From Planctomycetota bacterium (GTDB taxonomy: Bacteria > Planctomycetota > UBA8108 > JACQVS01), in the NCBI GenBank assembly GCA_028280485.1, contig JANQLS010000103.1, positions 1 through 64,000 on the forward strand: a DNA stretch of 64,000 nt, written 5' to 3'. Every line of letters begins with the position of its first letter. Within the stretch, counting starts at the first letter, position 1. The notes below the pieces were generated by a model. That model saw only the letters and a program-made list of their open reading frames with translations. It made no database searches and was not told the DNA's origin. This document shows positions 35,126 through 44,075 of the stretch, one piece after another. Position numbers and translations under genes: made by a program.

Positions 35126-36535
35126 CTATTTAAAAAACCGTTTCAATGTCGGCTCGATCGCCTTCGCCCAGACCAGATAACCTTCGGGGGAAAGGTGCAG
35201 CGCATCGGGCATGATCTTCTTACTCAAGGACCCATCCATCTCTAAGAACTTATGTCCGATGGGGAGGTAGGTCACAAAGTTGTCTTGTTCTAACTTCCTG
35301 AGGGCTTGATTCACTTGGAGGATCTTTCCGCGTTGATTGTTGAATGTCCAACCACGAGGGAAGATATCTAAAAGAACGACGTGAGTTTTAGGGAGCTTCG
35401 ATCGAAGCTTGCCGACGACTTGAGTGACTCCGTCGAGCATCTCTTGAGCGGTGCTTCGGCCGTCTCCAGAATTATTCGTGCCGATCATCACTACGGCGAC
35501 TTTGGGAGAAATTCCCTCAACATTGCCATTGTCGAGACGCCAGAGAACGTGTTGAGTTCGATCTCCACCGATACCTAAATTTACGGCATTTCTTTTCCCG
35601 TAATATTGTTCCCAGACTTTTTTACCGTTTCTCTCCCAGCCGTGAGTGATGGAATCACCGATGAAGAGAAGATCGACATTTCCTTGCTTCACTCGTTTAT
35701 TGAAGCTTTCGTGACGGCGCATCCAGCCCCCGCCTCGTGGAACAGGTTTCAGAGCGGAGTGCTTGGGCGTTCCGAAACGGGTGTCTGGTTTGTCGAGAGT
35801 GACTTCTTTGATCCAAATGTTGCGATAGTGAACATCGTGCCCTTCGGCTTGAAGTTTTAATCCACCGGGTCGGTCAGTGATTCCAGTTCCGCCCTGATTC
35901 CCACCGTCGATTCCCGAATTAGGTCCTCCCCAAACTTTGTTGATCTCTTTATTCTCGTGGACTAAGACACCGTTGAAATAAACCGTGACCCGGGCTTTCT
36001 CTACTCGCTTACCGTCTTTGAAACGAGCCGCTCGAAAATTCACATCGTAGCTGTTCCAACGCTTTAATCCGTTGTAGGCAAAGTACGGCGCCGGGGTTTC
36101 GTTGATGATGGCTCCTAAGCCGTGCTTTCCTTTGTCACCGTCTAAGATTTGAATCTCGTAGCGATTTTGTAAATAGACACCGCTGTTCCCTCCTCTTGAA
36201 GGAATCAAGAATTCGACGTGAAGTCGAAAGTCGCGGTACTTCTTTTTCGTGACGATGTCAGCGGCTCCATATTTTCCCCCTTTGGCTGCGGGGTCATGGG
36301 TCACCATCACCGTTCCTTCCCCGGCTGGGTCTTTAACGATTTTCCATTTAATGGGAAGGGAGGAACTGAACCGAGGACCTTCCCAGTAAGTCCAGTATTT
36401 ATCGAGCATCTCTCTGCTGCCATCGAAGATGAGTTCAGCTCCTTCGATGGGTTTCGCACCGACACCAACATCGGCCTTAGTGGGGAGAGTAAAGAGGAGC
36501 CCGAGTAAGGTGAGAGTTAGGATTTTTTGGATCAT
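35126..36535 (-). CDS. DUF1080 (3-keto-disaccharide hydrolase-like) fused to SGNH hydrolase
   Basis: Exported two-domain protein of 469 residues. Signal peptide about 1-21; DUF1080 domain (about 25-245), a concanavalin-like fold named for 3-keto-disaccharide hydrolases, with GGNSGVYLQNRYEIQILD and GGLKLQAEGHDVHYRNIWIK near its end. An SGNH/PAF-acetylhydrolase-like domain follows (about 270-469). It shows all four blocks: FIGDSITHGW, the glycine in NLGIGGDRTQ, IGTNNSG, and DALHLSPEGY with the Asp/His pair. The pairing suggests cleavage of a modified sugar and removal of an ester group from it. ATG 36535 follows AAGGTTCCACC. The gene stands alone between two near-identical family A palindromes. 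Confidence 0.88.
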   Translation of the reverse strand: MIQKILTLTLLGLLFTLPTKADVGVGAKPIEGAELIFDGSREMLDKYWTYWEGPRFSSSLPIKWKIVKDPAGEGTVMVTHDPAAKGGKYGAADIVTKKKYRDFRLHVEFLIPSRGGNSGVYLQNRYEIQILDGDKGKHGLGAIINETPAPYFAYNGLKRWNSYDVNFRAARFKDGKRVEKARVTVYFNGVLVHENKEINKVWGGPNSGIDGGNQGGTGITDRPGGLKLQAEGHDVHYRNIWIKEVTLDKPDTRFGTPKHSALKPVPRGGGWMRRHESFNKRVKQGNVDLLFIGDSITHGWERNGKKVWEQYYGKRNAVNLGIGGDRTQHVLWRLDNGNVEGISPKVAVVMIGTNNSGDGRSTAQEMLDGVTQVVGKLRSKLPKTHVVLLDIFPRGWTFNNQRGKILQVNQALRKLEQDNFVTYLPIGHKFLEMDGSLSKKIMPDALHLSPEGYLVWAKAIEPTLKRFFK

Positions 36536-36647
36536 GGTGGAACCTTGTAGACAAATTCGCCAGAATTTGGAGGGTTATAGTTTAAAAGGTAAATGAATTA
36601 AAAGACTGGCGTCTTTTGCTCCGGTAGCTGTACGACATCTTTAGCTG

Positions 36648-36708
36648 TTAACTAGCCCGAAGCGCTAGCGAGGGAATCATCCCCTCGCTAGCGCTTCGGG
36701 CTAGTTAA
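36648..36708. repeat. Family A palindrome with 7-base loop
   Basis: Perfect 27-base arms (36648-36674 and 36682-36708), the same sequence as at 34996-35054. It lies between two minus-strand genes, 28 bases from the stop of the esterase fusion. Confidence 0.9.
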
Positions 36709-36736
36709 AGTCATTTTTCAAGGGGATCGTCAACTC

Positions 36737-39130
36737 TTACGGTCTCGATTGTCGTAACAACCAAGAATACAATCCCGGGTCCGCATACGTTGCAGACCAC
36801 GAATTGTGACCGAATCCTTCCAGGCTGGTGAACTTGATTTTTGTTCCGCCGGCTTTCTTGATGGCATCGACCATCTCCTGAGAACGCAAGATGGGGATCA
36901 CCGTGTCTTTGTCTCCATGAAAGGCCCAAATGGGAAGGTCTTTTAAGGTTGGAGCGTCTTCGAGTCGTCCTCCCCCGCAGACGGGAACGACGGCAGCGAG
37001 GCGATGGGATTCACGGGCAGCGAAGCGCCATGAACCATAACCACCCATACTGAGACCCGTCAGGTAGACGCGCTTTGAATCGACGTTGTACCTCTCTAGG
37101 ACATCCGTCAATAGTTTCGATAAGACTTCCTGTTGAGTGTCTTCTTTCCAGTGGTCATCCCCAGGGCATTGCGGCGAAACTGCGATGAACTGAAAGTTGG
37201 GATCACGATCAGCGATTCGGGGGACTCCCCACTTTTTAACAAAGCTTAAGGGACCGTAACTTTCACCCCGACCGTGAAGGAAGATGATCAGGGGCCAAGC
37301 TTTGTCGGGAGCTTCTTTCTTGCTCTTATAAAACTTAGGTAAGAACAGTTGATAGCGTGATAAGACTTTTCCGCTTTGAACAAAGTTTTGTTCAACCTGT
37401 TTTCCTGGAGTGGGTTTTTGAGGGGGAGGAGGGCTTAAGGCTTCAGCTCCCCTTACTCGCATGTCTACAGAATAGAGAGAATCCATCGCAGTGATGAACA
37501 GGGTTCGGCGATCGGGACCTCCGAAGCAAACATTGGCAGTCCAGCCTTCTTTGATCGGAATTCTATCGATTTCTTTTCCTTCAGGATTGAAAACGATAAC
37601 TCCCTTACCCGTTAGGTATAGATTTCCTTCGTGGTCGATGGTCATGCCATCGGAGCCCATCTTACAGAAGAGTTTTCGATCGACGAGTGAACCGTCTTCG
37701 GCAATTTTAAAGGAATACGTTTTACGATCGCCGATATCAGCAACGTAAAGAGTCTGTTGGTCGAAACTTCCCACGATACCATTAGGGCGCTTAAATCCCG
37801 TGGCCACCCGATGAACATTACCTGTTTCGGGATTTCGATAATAGACGGCTTCGGTATCTTGTTCTTTTTTATTGTGCTTCCACCAAGGGCGCTTGTAGAA
37901 GGGATCCGTGAAGTAGATCCCTCCAGCATCGTTGATCCAGAGATCATTAGGTCCATTTAATCGAAGGCCTTGAAAACGATGGACGACCGTTCTCTTTTTC
38001 CCATCTGGAGAGATTCGCCACAGTTGGTTGTTCTCATCGGCACAAGCCATGATGTTGCCATCGGCATCGATGAATAAGCCATTCGATCGGCCGGCTGGTT
38101 GGAGGAAGGTGGAGAGTTTTCCCTCGACCGACCATTTTAGGATGCGATCGTTAGGCTGATCGGTGAAATAGACATTACCCTCTTTGTCGGAGGCAGGACC
38201 TTCGGTGAATTTGAATTCGTCGGCGAGGAGCTTCACTTCAGAACCTCGTTTTCTCACGGGAGAATCTCTCCAGAGCCAGCGCATGGAGTCCGGAAGAATC
38301 GCTCCTCCGTGAATACCATTGTGAGCTCCTTCTCCGTAGACGAGTTTGTAGTCGTAATCCTTGAACTCTAATGATTTTGCTAACTGCAAGTTGCCGAGGG
38401 GCCAATTTCCGTGTGTATTATTCAGGTCACCGCTACCGGCTTGGAGGAACACGCGAATGGGTTTCTTTTCTGTCTTACGAAGCATCGCTTGGTAGTGATG
38501 CCCGCCACGAATATTGGTAAAGCTTCCAACGTGGCTTAAAACTTTGCGGAAGTAGTCGGGACGTTCCCACGCAGCCGTAAAGCTACAGATTCCACCGGAG
38601 CTGATGCCACAGATGGCGCGTTGCTCGGGATCATCGGTGAGTTTGTAAGACTTGGCGACTTCGGGGATGATTTCTTCGATCAGGAAGCGGACGTACTGAT
38701 CGGAGAGCGTATCGTATTCAAAACTTCGATTTTCGGGAGTGGGGCGCCAGCCTCGCTTTTCGGGTAACTTCTCTTTTTTATGACCGGGATCGATAAAAAT
38801 ACCGATGGTGATGGGCATGTCGCCTTGGTGTATTAAGTTGTCCAAGACGATGGGAGCTCTGAACTGGCCCTTTTCACCTAAGTAAGCGTGACCATCCTGA
38901 AAGACCATCAAGGCTGCTTTTTGAGAGCCGTCGTACTGGGCGGGAACGTAAATCGAGTAATGGCGGATCGTTCCTTCGAAGATCTGACTCTTCCAGATGT
39001 GATGCGTTATCTTTCCTTGAGGAACGCCATCTTGGCGCATGGATTCCGGGCCAAGCTTATAGATTTCATCTCCAGCAGAGAGAAATGTACATAGTGCAAT
39101 CGTGAAGCCCAGGGCATAAACAACTCTCAT
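36737..39130 (-). CDS. Triple fusion: esterase, SMP-30/gluconolactonase, C-terminal alpha/beta hydrolase
   Basis: Exported protein of 797 residues with three enzyme-like domains. After a signal peptide (about 1-20) comes an esterase D/feruloyl esterase-like alpha/beta hydrolase (about 40-285) with nucleophile elbow ICGISSGGICSF. Next is an SMP-30/gluconolactonase/LRE-like beta-propeller (about 295-545; KFTEGPASDKEGNVYFTDQP, LNGPNDLWINDAGGIYFTDP). Last is a second alpha/beta hydrolase (about 570-797), phospholipase/PHB-depolymerase-like, with elbow YLTGLSMGGYGSW and the late His in FGHNSW. The set suggests stepwise removal of acyl groups and lactone opening on a plant- or algal-type polymer. 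ATG 39130 follows an excellent GAAGGAGAT. It is monocistronic. Confidence 0.88.
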   Translation of the reverse strand: MRVVYALGFTIALCTFLSAGDEIYKLGPESMRQDGVPQGKITHHIWKSQIFEGTIRHYSIYVPAQYDGSQKAALMVFQDGHAYLGEKGQFRAPIVLDNLIHQGDMPITIGIFIDPGHKKEKLPEKRGWRPTPENRSFEYDTLSDQYVRFLIEEIIPEVAKSYKLTDDPEQRAICGISSGGICSFTAAWERPDYFRKVLSHVGSFTNIRGGHHYQAMLRKTEKKPIRVFLQAGSGDLNNTHGNWPLGNLQLAKSLEFKDYDYKLVYGEGAHNGIHGGAILPDSMRWLWRDSPVRKRGSEVKLLADEFKFTEGPASDKEGNVYFTDQPNDRILKWSVEGKLSTFLQPAGRSNGLFIDADGNIMACADENNQLWRISPDGKKRTVVHRFQGLRLNGPNDLWINDAGGIYFTDPFYKRPWWKHNKKEQDTEAVYYRNPETGNVHRVATGFKRPNGIVGSFDQQTLYVADIGDRKTYSFKIAEDGSLVDRKLFCKMGSDGMTIDHEGNLYLTGKGVIVFNPEGKEIDRIPIKEGWTANVCFGGPDRRTLFITAMDSLYSVDMRVRGAEALSPPPPQKPTPGKQVEQNFVQSGKVLSRYQLFLPKFYKSKKEAPDKAWPLIIFLHGRGESYGPLSFVKKWGVPRIADRDPNFQFIAVSPQCPGDDHWKEDTQQEVLSKLLTDVLERYNVDSKRVYLTGLSMGGYGSWRFAARESHRLAAVVPVCGGGRLEDAPTLKDLPIWAFHGDKDTVIPILRSQEMVDAIKKAGGTKIKFTSLEGFGHNSWSATYADPGLYSWLLRQSRP

Positions 39131-39344
39131 GAAATCTCCTTCTTCAATCTCCTTAATAGATTCAACTCAGGTTAAAGATCAGTAATGGATCTAGCTTCTG
39201 AGGGTGTCAGCTGAACTGAGCATTATACTTTCATCCCAGCTTGAGTTTCAGCCCAAAGGTTGAACAATCTTCAGAATCGTTAAGGAAGGCGATGAATTTA
39301 TGAGGGTTAAAAGGTGGAATTTATGATTTCACGCTAGGTGAAGA

Positions 39345-42300
39345 TCACCTCGAGCACTGGTGGGAGCAACCTTCGATTTGACGGCAGGTAATTCCTAATT
39401 GGTGGGAAGGACCATCGAGGAAGATGTGTTCCAAGAGATAAACCACATCGGAGTTGTCGACTCCAGCATCGTCATTGAAGTCGAGTAGGGTCAGGTTTCC
39501 ACCCTCTTGAATCGTATCCCCGCTTTCTTCCTCTCCGGAACAGGGCAAAGCTACTGTGTCTCCCCGGTAGAGCAATAAGAGCAGGGTGATGGCGTCGCCG
39601 ATATCCAAGTGAGAATCAAAATTAGCATCCCCAGGAATGCGTAAACCGCCTTCTCCTGCTTCGGTTGTTCCGGGAGTGCCGAAATCCACAACACTTGGAA
39701 TCCAATGTTCGGCTTGACTCCAATCTTCGACGGTGTCATCGAAGGGGTCGACAGCAACGAGAGAAGGCCCTTCGCCATCGGTCGAAATCCACCATTGATC
39801 AGAATAAGTGACTTCTTGAATCACAATTCCATCGAAGGATTCAATTCTTAGAGTCTCTCCGCCGTTAGCGAGTTTACCTTGATATTCACCTGCGATGGGG
39901 ATTCCTCCCTCGCCAAAAACGAGTTCGAAGGCCGCCTGGTTTTCAACCACGACGATCGCCTGTGAGGGTTGGATGGTAGGAATGGCACCATCGGTGAAAT
40001 CAAAATGCACTCCTCCGGCTAAGCGGAGGTTGGCTAAAGGAATAGCCTGGGTGGAAGTATTTACAATTTCGATGAATTCAAATTCATCGGGATCGATGAA
40101 GCTATTGGGGAAGGGAGACGTGGGATGGTAATGGATCTCACTGATTCTTAGGGGAGCGTAGACAAAGGTCGCTTCATTGAGTGCGCTCCAGTTCGTTTGA
40201 GTTTGAACTCGAGCTTTAACTTGAGTCACTCCCGGGCCGATTGCAACGCCTGAAGAAGCGGAAGAAATCTCGATCGCCGGGGAGATCAACATATCGGAGG
40301 AGTTCGAACTGGAATTCATCCCGTGAATTGCTAAGACATTGTTTCCAGGAACGAGTAAGTGGGTGAACTGAGAGACATTGATCACCTCGAACTCCATAGC
40401 TTCTCCATCGGAATGACTGTTCCGAGCGGAGGAATTCCAAGTGGGATTATCGGGATCGTTTTTCATGGCGATGGGAGTCCCGTTCAAGTAAGCGATAAAC
40501 CCATCGTCATACTTCATCAGTAAGCTCATGAAGGCGACTTCACCGGGATCAAGCACCGTAAAGGGGACTCGAATGTAGACCGTTGCATTCACTTGATACA
40601 AGAGATCTTCATCGTTGGTTCCGAGGTGATCTTCGTAACCCGAAGTTCGTTCAAATCCGATTCCAGTGGTCCTGGATAACCAGCTGGAATCATTGAACGT
40701 TCGGGAGGTCCACGATGTACCGAGTGTATCATCAATGGGAACGAAAATTTTACAGGGACTCTCATCATCTAAAAGTCGTTCGGTCTCTGCAACACCGGCC
40801 GTTAAGGCATCGGGGGCGCGGCCACCTCCCTGGAGTCGAGGATCATCACCATCAAATTTGTAAACGACCTCTCCGCTGGGGGCATCGATGAACAAGGTGA
40901 AGTCCTCGTCGACTAATCCACCGTGAACATTGAAAGCGGGAGCTACGATAGAGGGGTAAAAACCAGCACTCCTGAACTGTGAGATCATCGTGTTGGTTCT
41001 GCCGCGAAGGACTCCATTGATGTAGCTGTTTTTTGCGTCTTCCCACGACTGGGGAGTTCTAAAATTCCAACGGGCCGCTTCCGCGAAGAAGGCTCGTTCG
41101 ATTTCGGCGCAGCGTTCTTCGAGGCGTGGAATGGTCTTCGCTGGAGTCATCGCTCCATCGTTAAAATAATTTTTATGAATACGATCGGCTAAAAGGGTTT
41201 TGAAATCGACATGCCCTTGAAACCAAAGATCTCTGAAGATATTTCCGGGGCCATTGGCATGAGACTGATTATTGGGATTCACTTGAGTTCGATTACCACC
41301 ACCTCGAGTAAATCCATCGGCATCGTTTAAGAGGAATTTAAATCCCGTTCCCAAACCGGGCCCATTTAAGCCAACAGCTCGATACTCACTTTCTGAATTT
41401 CCAAACATGTACATCAGCATGTAGTCGATGTAGTGGGGCACATCGACGAAGAACTTCACTTGGTGGTAATTAGAGGCCAATGACTTTACCCGATTCCAAG
41501 CGGATCCATCTCCGTCGAAGGCGATACCCGGATCCGGCCAGGGACCAGAGATAACGTCCCGGTTTCCTCGAATCGATTCGTAGTCATCATCTTTCCCTCC
41601 GAGATATTCAGCGAGCATATCCGCATTCCACTTTTCTCTTAAGTGGTACTGGCCCCAGTAAGTCCCGTTGATATAAAGATGGATAAACCTTCCATGAGGA
41701 TTGAGGTTGCCCATGTCGAGCATGCTGTCGTCAGTAAATCGGTTCGACATATAAAATCCCCGATGATGCATGTCGTGAGAACCGGTACGAAGTTCAAACT
41801 TGTCGAATTGGTCGGCGGCAGGGATCGTACGATCGTGTCCCTCGAAGAGAGGGAACTTTAGCTTTGACGTTCCGTAGAGTCGTCTGAAGTAAACCCTAAA
41901 ATTCTTCTTCGGGAAGTTGGTGACATTTCCACCGTAGTTTTTGATTCCCACATTTTCTTGAAATCCGCTGGTTCCATCTTCATGGATCCATTCCACCGAG
42001 CTTCGAGCTTCGGTATTCCCATTAAACGATGATGGTGACACAATCGAGATCGTTGGGAGGTCGGTGAGAGCCGCTTTCATCTGAGGGCCGTAAACGGGGC
42101 TCTCTGTGATCGAGGTTCGCATGACTGGGGAACTGATCACTTGATCTAAAAAGATATAGGTTTGGGTATCGATATTGGTAGGTTCGAAACCATCTAAAAA
42201 TGCCGCTGCTCGGATGACCGTCGTCTGATCGATGGTGATCGGTCCCGAATAGACTGTTCCCGAATTAGCGGTGGGATTTGAATTATTCGTTGTGTAACGA

Positions 42301-43970
42301 ATCTCAGCTCCGGGGGTATCCGAAGTTATCTCGAGTTCGAAGGGCTCATCGTAGAATCCTCGATCCACGCTGAATTCTGTATCACTCACAAAACCGATGG
42401 TGGAGTCGCCGTTATTGATTTCACCGGGGGATGGTTCTAAGAAGTAGACCCGAGCACTGTCAACGATTTGGCTTCCGATCAATTCGGCGTCGATTAAAAA
42501 GTCAGGATCAGAATTCGAACCATTCAGTGCGTGGATTGCTAGAACATTATTTCCGGGAAGGATTCGATTTTGGTGTTGGGTGATGACGATGCTTTCTGAT
42601 TCTAAGACAACTAAATCGTCTCGCTCTTCTGTGGCGAAGGAATTCCAATTCGGAGAATTGGGGGCGTTTCTTCTCGCGACTTCGTGCCCATTGATATAAG
42701 CGACAAAGCCGGCATCGTAGCTCATTCTCAATGTGAGATTATCGAAGTTCGGTGGGTCGACCGTAGTGAAAGGAATTCTAATATAGGCTGAAGAATGTTC
42801 GTCGTGGAGTTCGTCTTCAACATCCGTTCGAAACATTCCTTTAAAAGAAATAATCTCTCTACCGAAAACTTCAACTTCAGCGAGTTGCAAGACATCGGAT
42901 TCGTCATTGTTACCTTCGCCTCCACTTCCAGATTTATCAGGGTCGGGAGTTCTTACAACCTGAATTTTAGATCCGCGAACGGCACTGCCATTGAGTTCTG
43001 AGAGGTTGATTTCCAAGCTTTGAGGGCCCACATTAACCAGGCCGTTTCCTAGATCATTTTCGGGATTGAGGAGTTCGGAACTCCAAAGTTCCTGATTGGA
43101 GGCACTCAAAATAGAGACCGTGATATCTCGGAGCCTCGAACCACAGCAGCTGGATCGGTTCCATAAAACGATGCGTTCGATGATGCGTTCATCGGGGAAC
43201 GTTAAGAGCCAAGTCGCGGGCCGATCGCCAGAAACAGTATGGGTGAAATTGGCATTATCGTTGTCTAAGGCTAAGGAAGCGTTAAAGGGGCCGAGAGTCG
43301 ATGATTGAGTGGCAGTACCCTCTGAAGCAAAGTTCTCGGTGGGAAGGCCGCCACCACCTTCTTCTAAATCATATCCGAGGCCCAACGTAGCTGAAGTCCA
43401 GCTCGCATCATTGAACACACCCTCCGTCCAATCTAAGCCATGCACTCCACTGGTAGGTATCCAGAATTTTCCCGTCGCGCCATTTCCAATTAAGGCAGTC
43501 GTCTCTTGAGCTTGCCCAATCCCGTAAGACACATCGGAACGTTGCCGCGGATAGGTTGGAGTGAATTCATCGGCGATCGTTTCACCATCGGGCTCAACTA
43601 AAGCTAAATAGTCTCCAACGGCATCGAGTTGAAAATTGGCGTGGAGTTCAGAGCCAGGGTCTCTGCGATCTTTTCCGGAGGCATAGACCACAACAAAACC
43701 ACCACCGGGGATGTCGACGGCTGGGAATTTCCATTTCTCTAAGTTGAGGGGATCATCGGTGAGGTAATAACCTTCGAGGCTCAGTGGGGCTAAGAGAAGG
43801 CTGTGAATTTCGATCCAGTCACTCGAATCCCCATCTTCATCGGTATCGAATTGATCATTGGAGGCTAAGATTTCGGAAATGACGACATCTTGAGCATCAA
43901 GTAAACCGGGAAGGATCAATTGAATACTGAAGATGGAGAAGACGAAGAGCCCTACTCTTAAATGCTGCAT
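39345..43970 (-). CDS. Giant secreted CotH-kinase/lamin-tail/discoidin-like protein with dockerin-like end
   Basis: Exported protein of 1541 residues. Signal peptide about 1-26; lamin-tail domain (about 28-150, VVISEILASNDQFDTDEDGD onset); a discoidin/F5-8-like sandwich (about 215-375); a carbohydrate-binding-like region; a chitobiase C-terminal-like module (about 555-615, GAEIRYTTNNSNPTANSG); and a CotH kinase domain (about 640-1000, including KNYGGNVTNFPKKNFRVYFR). Then come a second sandwich region, a second lamin-tail domain (about 1300-1440) and a C-terminal dockerin-like pair (DANFDSHLDIGDAI, DFNDDAGVDNSDVV) ending with a cysteine cluster. CotH-type kinases phosphorylate secreted proteins; this one may modify surface or matrix proteins. 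ATG 43970 begins the signal peptide; a TTG at 43982 is less likely. Confidence 0.87.
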   Translation of the reverse strand: MQHLRVGLFVFSIFSIQLILPGLLDAQDVVISEILASNDQFDTDEDGDSSDWIEIHSLLLAPLSLEGYYLTDDPLNLEKWKFPAVDIPGGGFVVVYASGKDRRDPGSELHANFQLDAVGDYLALVEPDGETIADEFTPTYPRQRSDVSYGIGQAQETTALIGNGATGKFWIPTSGVHGLDWTEGVFNDASWTSATLGLGYDLEEGGGGLPTENFASEGTATQSSTLGPFNASLALDNDNANFTHTVSGDRPATWLLTFPDERIIERIVLWNRSSCCGSRLRDITVSILSASNQELWSSELLNPENDLGNGLVNVGPQSLEINLSELNGSAVRGSKIQVVRTPDPDKSGSGGEGNNDESDVLQLAEVEVFGREIISFKGMFRTDVEDELHDEHSSAYIRIPFTTVDPPNFDNLTLRMSYDAGFVAYINGHEVARRNAPNSPNWNSFATEERDDLVVLESESIVITQHQNRILPGNNVLAIHALNGSNSDPDFLIDAELIGSQIVDSARVYFLEPSPGEINNGDSTIGFVSDTEFSVDRGFYDEPFELEITSDTPGAEIRYTTNNSNPTANSGTVYSGPITIDQTTVIRAAAFLDGFEPTNIDTQTYIFLDQVISSPVMRTSITESPVYGPQMKAALTDLPTISIVSPSSFNGNTEARSSVEWIHEDGTSGFQENVGIKNYGGNVTNFPKKNFRVYFRRLYGTSKLKFPLFEGHDRTIPAADQFDKFELRTGSHDMHHRGFYMSNRFTDDSMLDMGNLNPHGRFIHLYINGTYWGQYHLREKWNADMLAEYLGGKDDDYESIRGNRDVISGPWPDPGIAFDGDGSAWNRVKSLASNYHQVKFFVDVPHYIDYMLMYMFGNSESEYRAVGLNGPGLGTGFKFLLNDADGFTRGGGNRTQVNPNNQSHANGPGNIFRDLWFQGHVDFKTLLADRIHKNYFNDGAMTPAKTIPRLEERCAEIERAFFAEAARWNFRTPQSWEDAKNSYINGVLRGRTNTMISQFRSAGFYPSIVAPAFNVHGGLVDEDFTLFIDAPSGEVVYKFDGDDPRLQGGGRAPDALTAGVAETERLLDDESPCKIFVPIDDTLGTSWTSRTFNDSSWLSRTTGIGFERTSGYEDHLGTNDEDLLYQVNATVYIRVPFTVLDPGEVAFMSLLMKYDDGFIAYLNGTPIAMKNDPDNPTWNSSARNSHSDGEAMEFEVINVSQFTHLLVPGNNVLAIHGMNSSSNSSDMLISPAIEISSASSGVAIGPGVTQVKARVQTQTNWSALNEATFVYAPLRISEIHYHPTSPFPNSFIDPDEFEFIEIVNTSTQAIPLANLRLAGGVHFDFTDGAIPTIQPSQAIVVVENQAAFELVFGEGGIPIAGEYQGKLANGGETLRIESFDGIVIQEVTYSDQWWISTDGEGPSLVAVDPFDDTVEDWSQAEHWIPSVVDFGTPGTTEAGEGGLRIPGDANFDSHLDIGDAITLLLLLYRGDTVALPCSGEEESGDTIQEGGNLTLLDFNDDAGVDNSDVVYLLEHIFLDGPSHQLGITCRQIEGCSHQCSR

Positions 43971-44075
43971 GGCTGGTAACAAATCCCAGATATCTCAGAC
44001 CGAGGTAAGAATCATAAAACCCAATCCTATGATTATATAGGAGTAGATAGGAGGAGCCATCTTTTGGAGAGTTAT

